Assembly (NCBI RefSeq): GCF_014712675.1
Contig: NZ_JACXSI010000070.1
Coordinates: forward strand, 45,911 to 109,910
Length of the DNA stretch: 64,000 bases
From: Peribacillus faecalis
GTDB taxonomy: Bacteria; Bacillota; Bacilli; Bacillales; DSM-1321
Direction: 5' to 3'
Shown: positions 26,418-35,014 of the stretch, in pieces
How the letters are laid out: each line of letters starts with the position of its first letter
How positions within the stretch are numbered: position 1 is the stretch's first letter
Translations under genes and position numbers: made by a program
The notes under the pieces: model-generated
Database searches by the model: none
What the model was told of the DNA's origin: nothing
What the model saw: only the letters and a program-made list of their open reading frames with translations

Positions 26418-27389
26418 TTGAATCAGAATAACCCATTTATATATGCAAGTGATGACAAACGCTATCACACTTGGAACTACCATTTAAGAAACACATTCGG
26501 ACATAAAGTGTTTAAAGTTGCGCTTGATGGCGGCTTCGATTGCCCGAACCGTGACGGCACTGTTGCTTTTGGCGGTTGCACGTTCTGCTCTGCGGCAGGT
26601 TCAGGAGATTTTGCCGGAAATCGTGTCGATCCAATAGAAAAACAATTCGAAGACATTAAAGCGAAAATGCACCAAAAATGGAAGGATGGCAAATATATGG
26701 CATACTTCCAAGCGTATACTAATACGCATGCCCCATTGGAAGTTTTAAAACAAAAGTTCGAGCCTGCCCTGCAGCAAGAAGGTGTAGTCGGTCTATCCAT
26801 CGCTACTCGCCCGGATTGCTTGCCAGATGATGTTGTCGAATATTTAGCAGAGCTTAACGAAAGAACATATTTATGGCTGGAGTTAGGATTACAAACTGTC
26901 CATGAGAAAACAGCTAACATCATTAATCGTGCGCATGATTATGAAACGTATGTGAAAGGTGTAGAAAAGCTTCGCAAGCACAATATCCGTATTTGTTCGC
27001 ATATTATTAACGGCCTGCCACTGGAAACTCCTGAAATGATGCTCGAAACAGCACGCGAAGTAGCAAAACTTGATGTGCAAGGCATCAAAATCCACCTGCT
27101 TCATTTATTAAAAGGAACGCCAATGGTGAAGCAATATGAAAAAGGTATGCTGCAATTTTTATCTTTCGATGAGTACATCAAGCTTGTCGTCGATCAATTG
27201 GAAATCATCCCTCCAGAAATGATTGTTCACCGTATTACGGGTGACGGACCGATCGATTTAATGATTGGACCAATGTGGAGCGTTAACAAATGGGAAGTAT
27301 TAAATGCGATTGATGCGGAGCTGAAACGTCGTGATAGCTGGCAAGGAAAATATTACACAGCTGTTGGAGGCAAAAACATTGAAGCTTGA
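26418..27389 (+). CDS. ytqA: Radical SAM protein YtqA (TIGR01212 family)
   Basis: A 323-residue radical-SAM enzyme. The cluster-binding cysteines are in the stretch starting GGFDCPNRDG and ending GGCTFC (residues ~36-54), the spacing used by this family. Downstream SAM-contact segments include LELGLQTVHEKTANIINR. The family is often linked to tRNA modification, but no reaction is assigned here. AAGGAGG at 26402-26408 places the start at the TTG at 26418 rather than the ATG at 26370. The last 11 bases overlap ytqB. Confidence 0.86.
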   Translation: MNQNNPFIYASDDKRYHTWNYHLRNTFGHKVFKVALDGGFDCPNRDGTVAFGGCTFCSAAGSGDFAGNRVDPIEKQFEDIKAKMHQKWKDGKYMAYFQAYTNTHAPLEVLKQKFEPALQQEGVVGLSIATRPDCLPDDVVEYLAELNERTYLWLELGLQTVHEKTANIINRAHDYETYVKGVEKLRKHNIRICSHIINGLPLETPEMMLETAREVAKLDVQGIKIHLLHLLKGTPMVKQYEKGMLQFLSFDEYIKLVVDQLEIIPPEMIVHRITGDGPIDLMIGPMWSVNKWEVLNAIDAELKRRDSWQGKYYTAVGGKNIEA

Positions 27390-27954
27390 TCGAATCCTCC
27401 CATATGCGCGTATTTTACTAGAAAAGGCGATTTCATCCGGTGACTATGCGATTGATGCCACAGCCGGGAATGGTCACGATACGCTTTTTCTGACAAATCT
27501 AGTTGGCGAAGATGGACATGTATTCGCCTTCGACGTACAGGAAGAGGCAATCCAACAAACAAGGAAACGACTTGCCGAAAATAATGCTGAACAAAAAGCG
27601 ACTTTGTTTCTGCAAAGTCACGACCAGCTGAAAAATGTCCTTCCTGAAGACTGTAAGGGTAAAGTAACAGCTGCGATTTTCAATCTTGGCTACTTACCTG
27701 GCGGAGACAAGTCGATCGTTACCGAAGCGGACTCAACGATCGCTGCCATTGAGCAATTGCTTGATTTGATGGCGATTGAAGGAATTATCGTCCTCGTTGT
27801 TTATCACGGTCATCCGGAAGGCGCGATAGAAAAAGATGCCCTGATGTCTTACGTGACAACTTTGCCTCAAGACCGGGCTCATGTCCTTCACTACGGCTTT
27901 ATGAACCAAAGAAATGCACCGCCATTTATTGTTGCGATTGAGAAAAGAAAATAA
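27379..27954 (+). CDS. ytqB: SAM-dependent methyltransferase YtqB
   Basis: A 191-residue class I methyltransferase of the YtqB/rRNA_methylase family. Motif I is DATAGNGHDTLFL (residues ~28-40), and FAFDVQEEAI gives the acidic residue of motif II. The catalytic-loop equivalent is FNLGYLPGGDK. Its substrate is probably an RNA base, partner to YtqA. The start TTG at 27379 follows TTGGAGGC and lies inside the end of ytqA, so translation is coupled. Repeat copy 8 begins 3 bases after the stop. Confidence 0.84.
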   Translation: MKLDRILPYARILLEKAISSGDYAIDATAGNGHDTLFLTNLVGEDGHVFAFDVQEEAIQQTRKRLAENNAEQKATLFLQSHDQLKNVLPEDCKGKVTAAIFNLGYLPGGDKSIVTEADSTIAAIEQLLDLMAIEGIIVLVVYHGHPEGAIEKDALMSYVTTLPQDRAHVLHYGFMNQRNAPPFIVAIEKRK

Positions 27955-27956
27955 GC

Positions 27957-28165
27957 AAGAAAAACCGTCACCGGTCCTTTTTCATTTTTGATTTCACTCC
28001 TTGATTTTTCTTCAATGAAAATGGAGCCATGCGGCAGGACTAAGACAAACCGCACAAGAAACCCGGTTTTGGTTTATTGGGTGGGATGGCTTAGGCCCGA
28101 GCATGGCAGGTGTAAGGTTAGACAGCTATCTAAGTTCAAAAGTATATACTATCTTATCTTTGAAC
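27957..28165 (+). repeat. Interspersed hairpin repeat, copy 8 (canonical short form)
   Basis: The cleanest short form: head GAAAAACCGTCACCGGTCC; long stem CCTTTTTCATT...AATGAAAATGGAGCC; core CCATGC...GCATGG with hairpin CAAGAAACC/GGTTTATTG; tail GGTGTAAGGTTAGACAGC; TTAGA/TCTAA hairpin; and end stem GTTCAAAAG/CTTTGAAC. It follows the ytqB stop and precedes a terminator at 28245. Confidence 0.87.
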
Positions 28166-28218
28166 AACTGGGTGCTGGAGCTGGACGTCTATACACTTTT
28201 TAACTTATACACAAAGTA
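28166..28218 (+). repeat. Accessory repeat block X, copy 1
   Basis: CTGGGTGCTGGAGCTGGACG through AACTTATACACAA also occurs at 49186-49240, beside repeat copy 11. TTATACACA resembles a DnaA box (TTATNCACA) in both places. Confidence 0.6.
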
Positions 28219-28244
28219 GTTCCTTATAATTTCCTAAAGCCTCA

Positions 28245-28286
28245 GAAAAGGCCTGCGAGCAATATTTTGCTCACAGGCCTTTTTTA
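28245..28286. terminator. Bidirectional terminator between ytqB/repeat and ytpB
   Basis: AAAAGGCCTGCGAGCA pairs with TGCTCACAGGCCTTTT (one mismatch) and is followed by T-runs on both strands. Confidence 0.87.
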
Positions 28287-29381
28287 AAATTTCACACCGG
28301 ACATAGCAAACTTGCCGGGTATCAGTTTCTTAATTGTTCGATACAGCTTTGCATTGACATAGAAAAAACGTGATTGTGCTCCCCCGAGCTTCACCATTCT
28401 TTTCGCCAACTGCTTCGTCTCTTTTTGCGAGTCAACTTTCTCATCTGATAAATATAAACCGAGCAGACCGCTATGAATCAGCTTATGAAAATCTTTATGA
28501 GGCAATTGTTGCAAATAGTGCTCTGCTTTTGTGACGAAATGCTCCATTCTGCTGTATAGTTCTTCACGGTTTTGATAGTAGGAGCAGAAATTCAAGTCTC
28601 CTCCTTCAATATCCTCCTGTTGATCAATAAAATAATCAAGCATAATATGGAGCCCTTGAATATAAGGAAAATAGCCTTGATAAATTTGCTCAGCCTGCTT
28701 CTCACCAAAATCATCGCGCAAAGCAGATGATATTAAACAGAAAATGCCCAGTGTCGAACCCGAACATGCAGAAAATTCAAACCAGCTCATATTCGGCAGC
28801 TGATTCTCATAAACAGAAAACCACTTTTTTAATCGATCCTCCCGCTCATGAACCGCTACATGCTTATGCACTTGCAAATCGGCATAATATGTGCAAAGCT
28901 CCTGCAAATAAGACTCAATGCAGTCATAACGATTCAGTTTTCTCATAAATGACTGACAAGCTTCCACCAACTTCTGCAAATATCCGCCATCATCTTGCTC
29001 TTTGCGGAAACGATAGTAATTCACTGTCTCTGACTGTTGCATTAAAGAATGAAACATCGCTTCATGCAGCGCTTCAAAATCCTTATCATACAGAGACGTG
29101 CTGCGATCGCATAAATTATCCAAATAGTCGCTGATTGTCTGGTATGCGACAATAAATGAAATCGCTTCGTGCTTATGCTCTTCCGCCAAAATTGCTAAAA
29201 TGGCTCCACCTTCACAATGAAAATCTTTATATTCGATACTGGCGATTGCCTGCTCCCGAAGTTCGTCATCCGGTATGAGCATCGCTTCCCTTTTCCAATG
29301 ATGCAATTGTTTTTGCACCTCAGGAAAAATCTCTTTATATACTTTATTCATTAACGTTATTGGTGTGGCCGGAATCTTCAC
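28284..29381 (-). CDS. ytpB: Tetraprenyl-beta-curcumene synthase YtpB (DUF2600)
   Basis: A 365-residue all-helical protein of the DUF2600 terpene synthase family. B. subtilis YtpB cyclises all-E-tetraprenyl (C35) diphosphate to tetraprenyl-beta-curcumene, a precursor of sesquarterpenes. An acidic motif near residue 90 (DYLDNLCD) is a candidate Mg/diphosphate-binding site, and a second (DYFIDQQEDIEGGD) lies around residue 255. It starts with GTG at 29381 behind AAAGGAGGAGC, 16 bases after the ytpA stop, so ytpA-ytpB is an operon as in B. subtilis. Confidence 0.87.
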   Translation of the reverse strand: MKIPATPITLMNKVYKEIFPEVQKQLHHWKREAMLIPDDELREQAIASIEYKDFHCEGGAILAILAEEHKHEAISFIVAYQTISDYLDNLCDRSTSLYDKDFEALHEAMFHSLMQQSETVNYYRFRKEQDDGGYLQKLVEACQSFMRKLNRYDCIESYLQELCTYYADLQVHKHVAVHEREDRLKKWFSVYENQLPNMSWFEFSACSGSTLGIFCLISSALRDDFGEKQAEQIYQGYFPYIQGLHIMLDYFIDQQEDIEGGDLNFCSYYQNREELYSRMEHFVTKAEHYLQQLPHKDFHKLIHSGLLGLYLSDEKVDSQKETKQLAKRMVKLGGAQSRFFYVNAKLYRTIKKLIPGKFAMSGVKF

Positions 29382-29396
29382 AAGTAGCTCCTCCTT

Positions 29397-30203
29397 TTAT
29401 GAAACAACATACCCTAATGTACGCAAGCGATTTTCAACGAATCCTTTTGCATAAAAAAACACATCTTCCCTTTCCGGTTCAAAGAAAAGCTCATGAAAAA
29501 GACCAGGCCATTCTTTATAATACTTCTCGCTGCTTGATATAAAATTAAACCACTCTCGGACATTCGTCTTATTAATCAGGCGATCATCTCCTGCCTGCAT
29601 CACCATAATCGGAACATCTTCCAAATCCGGAATATTCTCAAAAGCTTCCTTAATACCAGTCAACAGTTCACGATAATAACGAACAGAGATTTTCGGCATA
29701 AATAACGATTCACTGTTCTTCGGATCGCGAAGTTCTTCGTTTCTCGTCAGCATGTCAACGGAGATTTTGGTAGAAGTTTTAAATGTTGGATAGGCGATGT
29801 TTAACAAAGCACTGGCAGCATGCACTGTTTTTGGCGGATATTGAAGTAGTCCAAGACATGGTGAAGTCAAAATCGTACCAGCTATATTCAGCTCTGATTC
29901 CTGCAATAAACGAATTGAAATCAATCCGCCTAAACTATGCCCTAATAAAAAAATCGGCAAACTGTATGAATAAGCACTGTGTACCCATTCTTTCACTGCC
30001 TGAATATATTCTCCAAAGGAGTCTATGTGACCTCTACTTGCTCTTGATGTCAAACCGTGTCCCGGCAAATCCCCCATTATGACATGGTATCCCTCGGAAC
30101 GCCACTGATCAATTAACCAAGTGTACCTTCCCTGATGCTCCACAAACCCATGTACTATTACGATTACTGCTTTGGCATCGCCCGCAGCTTCCCATCTATA
30201 CAT
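29397..30203 (-). CDS. ytpA: Alpha/beta hydrolase YtpA (lysophospholipase-like)
   Basis: A 268-residue alpha/beta hydrolase of the serine aminopeptidase/monoglyceride lipase type. The nucleophile elbow is GHSLGG (Ser at residue ~91), the oxyanion region is VHGFVEHQGRY, the acid is in MQAGDDRLI and the histidine in LFHELFFE. B. subtilis YtpA has phospholipase activity tied to bacilysocin formation. The ATG at 30203 follows AAAGGAGG. First gene of ytpAB. Confidence 0.85.
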   Translation of the reverse strand: MYRWEAAGDAKAVIVIVHGFVEHQGRYTWLIDQWRSEGYHVIMGDLPGHGLTSRASRGHIDSFGEYIQAVKEWVHSAYSYSLPIFLLGHSLGGLISIRLLQESELNIAGTILTSPCLGLLQYPPKTVHAASALLNIAYPTFKTSTKISVDMLTRNEELRDPKNSESLFMPKISVRYYRELLTGIKEAFENIPDLEDVPIMVMQAGDDRLINKTNVREWFNFISSSEKYYKEWPGLFHELFFEPEREDVFFYAKGFVENRLRTLGYVVS

Positions 30204-30348
30204 GCTTTATCCTCCTTTAGGATATTTGTTGTCAACGTCTTATGTATAACTATTTAAAAGCTTAAAAGTATACAGAACTGTCATTGTCTAGTTAAACTAT
30301 TATATATAATCCAAACTTAAAGGGCAATTTATCAAAGGAGCGTAAAAA

Positions 30349-30867
30349 ATGGCAATCTATCCTTATCATCAAAAAACACCTACAATTCACGAAAGCGCAT
30401 ACATAGCTGATTATGCAGTTGTTACCGGAGATGTAGTCATCGGGGAACAATCAAGCGTCTGGTTTAACTCTGTTATTCGGGGAGACGTAGCTCCTACTAT
30501 TATTGGAAACAGAGTCAATATTCAAGACAACTCTGTTTTGCATCAAAGTCCTAATAATCCGCTAATTCTTGAAGATGACGTAACAATCGGCCATAGTGTT
30601 ATTCTGCATAGCTGTAAAATTAGAAAAGGTGCGCTCATCGGTATGGGCTCGATTATATTAGACGGTGCCGAAATTGGCGAAGGAGCCTTCATCGGAGCGG
30701 GCAGTCTCGTTCCTCAAGGCAAAGTCATTCCGCCTGGAGCAATGGCTTTCGGCAGACCGGCTAAAGTTGTTCGCGAACTAAACGAAGAAGATATTAAAGA
30801 CATGCTTCGTATTAGCCGAGAATACGCTGAAAAGGGACAATACTACAAAAATTTACAATCTAAATAA
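30349..30867 (+). CDS. ytoA: Gamma-carbonic anhydrase-like hexapeptide protein YtoA
   Basis: A 172-residue left-handed beta-helix protein. Hexapeptide repeats run over residues ~20-135 (for example SVWFNSVIRGDVAPTIIG and VTIGHSVILHSCKI). Histidines typical of the zinc site are present in VLHQSP, IGHSVILH, giving a gamma-CA-like trimer. Enzyme activity is not proven for this subgroup. The ATG at 30349 follows AAAGGAG. It is divergent from ytpA; repeat copy 9 begins ~55 bases after the stop. Confidence 0.86.
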   Translation: MAIYPYHQKTPTIHESAYIADYAVVTGDVVIGEQSSVWFNSVIRGDVAPTIIGNRVNIQDNSVLHQSPNNPLILEDDVTIGHSVILHSCKIRKGALIGMGSIILDGAEIGEGAFIGAGSLVPQGKVIPPGAMAFGRPAKVVRELNEEDIKDMLRISREYAEKGQYYKNLQSK

Positions 30868-30923
30868 ACTGACACCTTATACAAGCTATTTTATCACAGA
30901 TGATTAAATACCGATAAAGAAAG

Positions 30924-31190
30924 AAAAACTGTTACCGGTCCTTTTTCATTTTTGAGTCCGCCTCTTGAATTTACTTCAATGGAAAAGGAGACATGCGGGA
31001 GGACTAAGATCAATCACACGAGAAACCCGCCTTTGGTTTCTTGGGGGAGGCAACAAGTAATGAACATCGGCTAAAATCACCACGCCCGAATGTCTTTGTC
31101 GATATGACCTACATCCTGTAGGCCTCCGAGCATGGCAGGTATAAGGTTAGACAGCTTTCCAAGTTCAAAAATTTATACTTTCTTAAGAAG
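30924..31190 (+). repeat. Interspersed hairpin repeat, copy 9 (short form plus D cassette)
   Basis: Head GAAAAACTGTTACCGGTCC, long stem ending TTCAATGGAAAAGGAGACATGC, core hairpin CGAGAAACC/GGTTTCTTG, then a D-type cassette (31065-31128, outer stem ATCGGC/GTCGAT, terminal hairpin CCTAC/GTAGG) between core and tail, and tail GGTATAAGGTTAGACAGC. Orientation is the same as upstream ytoA. Confidence 0.85.
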
Positions 31191-31191
31191 C

Positions 31192-31227
31192 AAAAAAAGC
31201 CCATGCAAATGCATGAGGCTTTTTTTC
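31192..31227. terminator. Bidirectional terminator between ytoA/repeat and metK
   Basis: AAAAAAAGCC...GGCTTTTTTT with inner ATGCA/TGCAT. Confidence 0.85.
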
Positions 31228-31230
31228 AAT

Positions 31231-32433
31231 TTAGTTATTAGCTACAGCTGCTTTAATTTCCTCAGCTTTGTCTGTTCTTTCCCAAGGAAGGTCAAGATCT
31301 GTACGTCCAAAGTGACCATACGCGGCTGTGCCTTTGTATATCGGTCTGCGAAGATCCAACATTTTGATGATGCCAGCTGGGCGTAAATCAAAGATTTTCT
31401 CAACAGCTGATACAAGAACATCTTCTTCGACTTTACCGGTTCCGAACGTGTCGATAGCGATCGATACAGGTCTCGCTACACCAATTGCATACGCAAGCTG
31501 AACTTCAGCTTTATCAGCTAAGCCTGCAGCAACAATGTTTTTCGCCACATAGCGAGCCGCATAAGCTGCCGAACGGTCAACTTTAGTCGCATCCTTACCT
31601 GAGAAGGCACCGCCTCCGTGACGTGCATAGCCTCCATACGTATCAACGATGATTTTACGGCCTGTCAATCCGGCATCACCTTGAGGTCCGCCAATTACGA
31701 AACGGCCGGTAGGATTGATGAAGTATTTTGTTTGTTCATCAATCAATTCGGCAGGAACAACAGGGTTAATGACATGCTTCTTAATGTCGTTCTGAATTTG
31801 CTCAAGCGTTACTTCAGGGTTATGTTGCGTTGAAATAACTATTGTGTCAATACGCACCGGTTTGTTATTTTCGTCATATTCGACTGTTACTTGCGTTTTG
31901 CCGTCCGGACGTAAATATGCAAGTGTCTCATCTTTACGAACTTCCGCTAAACGTCTTGAAAGTTTATGTGCTAATGAAATCGGCAAAGGCATAAGCTCCT
32001 CTGTTTCATTACACGCGAAACCAAACATTAAACCTTGGTCTCCCGCACCGATTGCATCTAATTCTTCTTCGCTCATTGAGCCTTCTCTTGCTTCAAGCGC
32101 CTTGTCTACACCCGCAGCGATGTCGGCAGATTGCTCATCAATAGAAGTTAATACTGCACATGTCTCTGCATCGAAACCATATTTTGCGCGAGTATAGCCG
32201 ATTTCTTTAATCGTATCGCGCACCGTTTTCGGTATATCAACATAAGTGCTAGTCGTGATTTCACCGGCAACAAGCACTAAACCTGTTGTTACGGAAGTTT
32301 CACATGCTACGCGCGCATTTGGATCTTTCTCCAAAATGGCGTCTAAAATACTGTCAGAAATTTGGTCACAGATTTTATCCGGATGACCTTCTGTTACTGA
32401 CTCAGAAGTAAATAGTCTACGTTTATTGGACAT
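31231..32433 (-). CDS. metK: S-adenosylmethionine synthetase
   Basis: A 400-residue methionine adenosyltransferase. It makes SAM from methionine and ATP. Motifs: [12 protein letters not shown] (residues ~16-27), [11 protein letters not shown] (signature 1), [18 protein letters not shown] and GGGAFSGKD (P-loop-like signature 2). Full length. A TTG precedes the ATG directly; the ATG at 32433 is correctly spaced from GAGGAGGGT. It is controlled by the SAM-I riboswitch upstream, so product SAM would shut off transcription. Confidence 0.97.
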   Translation of the reverse strand: MSNKRRLFTSESVTEGHPDKICDQISDSILDAILEKDPNARVACETSVTTGLVLVAGEITTSTYVDIPKTVRDTIKEIGYTRAKYGFDAETCAVLTSIDEQSADIAAGVDKALEAREGSMSEEELDAIGAGDQGLMFGFACNETEELMPLPISLAHKLSRRLAEVRKDETLAYLRPDGKTQVTVEYDENNKPVRIDTIVISTQHNPEVTLEQIQNDIKKHVINPVVPAELIDEQTKYFINPTGRFVIGGPQGDAGLTGRKIIVDTYGGYARHGGGAFSGKDATKVDRSAAYAARYVAKNIVAAGLADKAEVQLAYAIGVARPVSIAIDTFGTGKVEEDVLVSAVEKIFDLRPAGIIKMLDLRRPIYKGTAAYGHFGRTDLDLPWERTDKAEEIKAAVANN

Positions 32434-32576
32434 CAAAGTACCCTCCTCAATTGTGTTCGAGGTAATATGAATGATTATTACTATTCATTTTTCCCTCTTT
32501 TGTTGACGGGATTCATTTCTCTTGGAATGAGAAAATTAGAGTGGTTGAAAAGAAGTTTTTTTACGCTTATGCAAAT

Positions 32577-32752
32577 AAAAAAACCTCTCCTTGATTTTGA
32601 GGAAAGGTAGTGATCGTTTGTACATTTAGCCTTTCGCTCTTATCGTTCAAGGACCATTGCCTTGCACCAGGTTAGCACCTTTGCTTAATAAGCAGGTTGC
32701 TGGGTTTCGTAGGGCCTGTTCCCTCCACCAACTCAGGATAAGAGAATCCGTT
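32577..32752 (-). ncRNA. SAM-I (S-box) riboswitch of metK
   Basis: Minus strand CTTATCCTGAGTTGGTGGAG starts the conserved P1/P2 region, followed by the P2-P3 elements GGCCCTACGAAACCCAGC and CAACC. The terminator stem CCTTTCCT/AGGAGAGG plus TTTTTTT lies at 32577-32608. SAM binding stabilises the anti-antiterminator and stops transcription before metK. Confidence 0.93.
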
Positions 32753-32761
32753 CATTTAAGA

Positions 32762-32789
32762 ATGATAACACAAACAATTTAATTGTCAA
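32762..32789 (-). promoter_or_regulatory. Sigma-A promoter of the metK leader
   Basis: TTGACA (32789-32784), a 16-base spacer, TATCAT (32767-32762) on the minus strand; the start would fall at the first bases of the riboswitch. Confidence 0.7.
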
Positions 32790-33073
32790 CAATAACACTC
32801 TGTGATGATTTTCAAAAGTATAACGAAATTATTTGAATGTTTTATGTTTTTAAGCTAATCATTCGTTTATAATGAGGCAAACCATTGTATAATTAGATTG
32901 AACAGTGCTTCTGGCATACAATGCAAAGACGACCTGCAACCGGCACCTTAATTGAAATAACTTTCTGAATTTAAGTCAAATTAGTATAGACTATTTATTT
33001 TAATGTGTTATACTATTTGATAAGTTTATTAAACATCTAAAATAACATTATAGATAAAGGATGGTATCTCATA

Positions 33074-34660
33074 ATGAATACAATTGAAATTACAAATGAG
33101 CTGCATGCGTTACTACATGGAGCTAACATAAGTGTACAACTGTCTGTACCACAATTGGTTGAAAAGGTCTTGCAACGAAACGAAGGTGTACTGTCATCTA
33201 CCGGTGCCGTTAAAGCAGAAACAGGTAAATATACTGGGCGTTCCCCTAAGGACAAATATACTGTAGAAGAAGAAACTTCTAAAGACAAAATTGACTGGGG
33301 ATCTGTCAATGAGCCTATCTCTGAGGAAGTCTTTTTAAACTTGTATAACAAAGTACTGTCATATTTAAAAGAAAAAGACGAAATATTCGTATTTAATGGC
33401 TACGCTGGCGCTGATACGAAATCCCGCTTACCTATTACAGTCATCAATGAGTATGCATGGCACAATTTATTTGCACATCAGTTATTCATCCGTCCGACAG
33501 AAGATGAGCTGAAAACGCATGAAACTCAATTCACAGTCATTTCAGCCCCTAATTTTAAAGCTGACCCTGCAGTGGATGGAACAAAATCAGAAACTTTCAT
33601 TATCATTTCATTCAAGCATAAAACCGTTTTAATCGGTGGTACGGAATATGCCGGAGAAATGAAAAAATCAATCTTCTCTGTAATGAACTATTTATTGCCT
33701 GAGCAAGGAATCCTTCCGATGCACTGTTCAGCAAACGTAGGAAAAGAAGGAGATGTTGCTTTATTCTTCGGTCTATCCGGAACAGGTAAAACAACATTAT
33801 CCGCTGATCCTAACCGTAAATTGATCGGTGATGATGAGCATGGATGGTCTTCAAATGGCGTATTCAACATTGAAGGCGGCTGCTATGCGAAATGTATCGA
33901 CCTTACGAGAGAAAAAGAGCCTCAAATCTTTGATTCTATCCGATTCGGCTCTGTATTAGAAAATGTTGTTTTAGATGAAAATACAAGAGTAGCGGACTAT
34001 GCGGACAAATCATTAACGGAAAATACACGTGCTGCTTATCCAATTGATGCAATGGATAACATTATCGTTCCAAGTATCGCTGGACACCCTAACACAATTA
34101 TTTTCCTGACTGCTGATGCATTCGGCGTATTGCCTCCAATCAGCAAACTGTCAAAAGAACAAGCAATGTATCACTTCCTAAGCGGTTACACTAGTAAACT
34201 AGCTGGAACTGAGCGTGGAATTACGTCTCCGGAAGCAACTTTCTCAACTTGCTTCGGTTCACCGTTCTTACCGCTTCCTGCAACGGTTTACGCTGAAATG
34301 CTCGGACAAAAAATCGACGAGCACAACGCAAATGTATTTTTAGTTAACACTGGTTGGACTGGCGGAGAATACGGAGTCGGCAGCCGCATGAAGCTTGCTT
34401 ATACTCGCGCTATGATTCAAGCTGCTCTTGAAGGAGACTTAAATAACGTTGAAACTGTAAAAGACGCTATTTTCGGACTTGAAATACCGCAGCACGTACC
34501 AGGTGTGCCTGATGATGTTCTGCAACCGCACAAAACTTGGAATGACAAAGCGGCTTACGAAGCAAAAGCAAAAGAATTAGCTGCGAAATTCCGTGAGAAC
34601 TTCAAAAAATTCTCTAATGTCGCAACAAGCATTAAAGAATTAGGCGGTCCGATTCAATAA
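33074..34660 (+). CDS. pckA: Phosphoenolpyruvate carboxykinase (ATP)
   Basis: A 528-residue gluconeogenic enzyme that converts oxaloacetate plus ATP to phosphoenolpyruvate and CO2. The kinase-1a loop is [11 protein letters not shown] (residues ~234-244), and GDDEHGW follows as the kinase-2/metal motif. The oxaloacetate-binding Arg lies in GRSPKDKY (residues ~55-62). Full length. The ATG at 33074 follows AAAGGATGG. Expected to be active on gluconeogenic carbon sources. Back-to-back with metK as in B. subtilis. Confidence 0.96.
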   Translation: MNTIEITNELHALLHGANISVQLSVPQLVEKVLQRNEGVLSSTGAVKAETGKYTGRSPKDKYTVEEETSKDKIDWGSVNEPISEEVFLNLYNKVLSYLKEKDEIFVFNGYAGADTKSRLPITVINEYAWHNLFAHQLFIRPTEDELKTHETQFTVISAPNFKADPAVDGTKSETFIIISFKHKTVLIGGTEYAGEMKKSIFSVMNYLLPEQGILPMHCSANVGKEGDVALFFGLSGTGKTTLSADPNRKLIGDDEHGWSSNGVFNIEGGCYAKCIDLTREKEPQIFDSIRFGSVLENVVLDENTRVADYADKSLTENTRAAYPIDAMDNIIVPSIAGHPNTIIFLTADAFGVLPPISKLSKEQAMYHFLSGYTSKLAGTERGITSPEATFSTCFGSPFLPLPATVYAEMLGQKIDEHNANVFLVNTGWTGGEYGVGSRMKLAYTRAMIQAALEGDLNNVETVKDAIFGLEIPQHVPGVPDDVLQPHKTWNDKAAYEAKAKELAAKFRENFKKFSNVATSIKELGGPIQ

Positions 34661-34696
34661 GATAATTAGCACCCTTATTAGATATACAATTAACAC

Positions 34697-34745
34697 AAAA
34701 ACCGTCAGAGGAAATTTAAAGATTCTCTGACGGTTTCTCTTTTCT
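34697..34745 (+). terminator. Intrinsic terminator of pckA
   Basis: AAACCGTCAGAG pairs with CTCTGACGGTTT and is followed by CTCTTTTC. Confidence 0.8.
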
Positions 34746-34774
34746 TATTAAACTAAAGCCCCTGTTCGTATTAT

Positions 34775-34806
34775 AAGGTTGACCAAGTTAATTGGTTGAC
34801 CTTTTT
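34775..34806 (+). terminator. Terminator-like hairpin near the IS110 left end
   Basis: AAGGTTGACCAA pairs with TTGGTTGACCTT (two G-U pairs) and is followed by TTTGTTT. It could shield the element from outside transcription or be a host terminator beside the insertion. Confidence 0.6.
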
Positions 34807-35000
34807 GTTTGAGGTCTAGAATACTAGAGGTAGCTGGGGTAGAACGTAAGCCCCTGTGGGATTCAATCCCGACAACTAAACCGTTCGCCCCCTACTTATA
34901 GAAACATGATTGAAGCTGGTTGGGACTTAGATCCCGTATAACAAGCGAAGCTATGACACTATAAGGAGCCATCTAGGGGTTACCAGCTAATTTATTGAGG
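34807..35000 (+). ncRNA. Putative IS110 bridge RNA region
   Basis: A series of hairpins: GGGG...CCCC (34838-34856), GGGATTC-AATCCC (34858-34872), a later GGGACTTAGATCCC and AGCTGG...CCAGCT spanning the second half. Two internal-loop domains in tandem are what a bridge RNA needs (target loop and donor loop). Inference from position and IS family; guide sequences were not matched to a target. Confidence 0.5.
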
Positions 35001-35014
35001 AGGAGGAGATCATC

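Larger units (their letters stand above)
27955..28283. other. Gene-free stretch between ytqB and ytpB
   Basis: Holds repeat copy 8, accessory block X and the bidirectional terminator at 28245-28286; nothing else is seen. Confidence 0.7.
30868..31230. other. Gene-free stretch between ytoA and metK
   Basis: A ~55-base spacer, repeat copy 9, then the bidirectional terminator of metK. No coding potential is seen. Confidence 0.7.
32434..33073. other. Gene-free divergent stretch between metK and pckA
   Basis: Holds the metK leader with SAM-I riboswitch (32577-32752) and its promoter (32762-32789). The other ~280 bases are AT-rich and lead into pckA; TATACT near 33008 with TAGACT 16 bases upstream is a weak promoter candidate. 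Confidence 0.6.
34661..35014 (+). other. Gene-free stretch: pckA terminator and IS110 left end
   Basis: After the pckA terminator comes a second terminator-like hairpin and then the putative bridge RNA region, described separately. Confidence 0.7.

Noticed and set aside
27957-28165. Mini-reading-frame inside the repeats (AAAAGGAGCC then ATGCGGGAGGACTAA)
   Set aside because: The Shine-Dalgarno-like GGAG is only two bases from the ATG, the frame (MRED) is not kept between copies, and the ATG belongs to the CCATGC stem arm.
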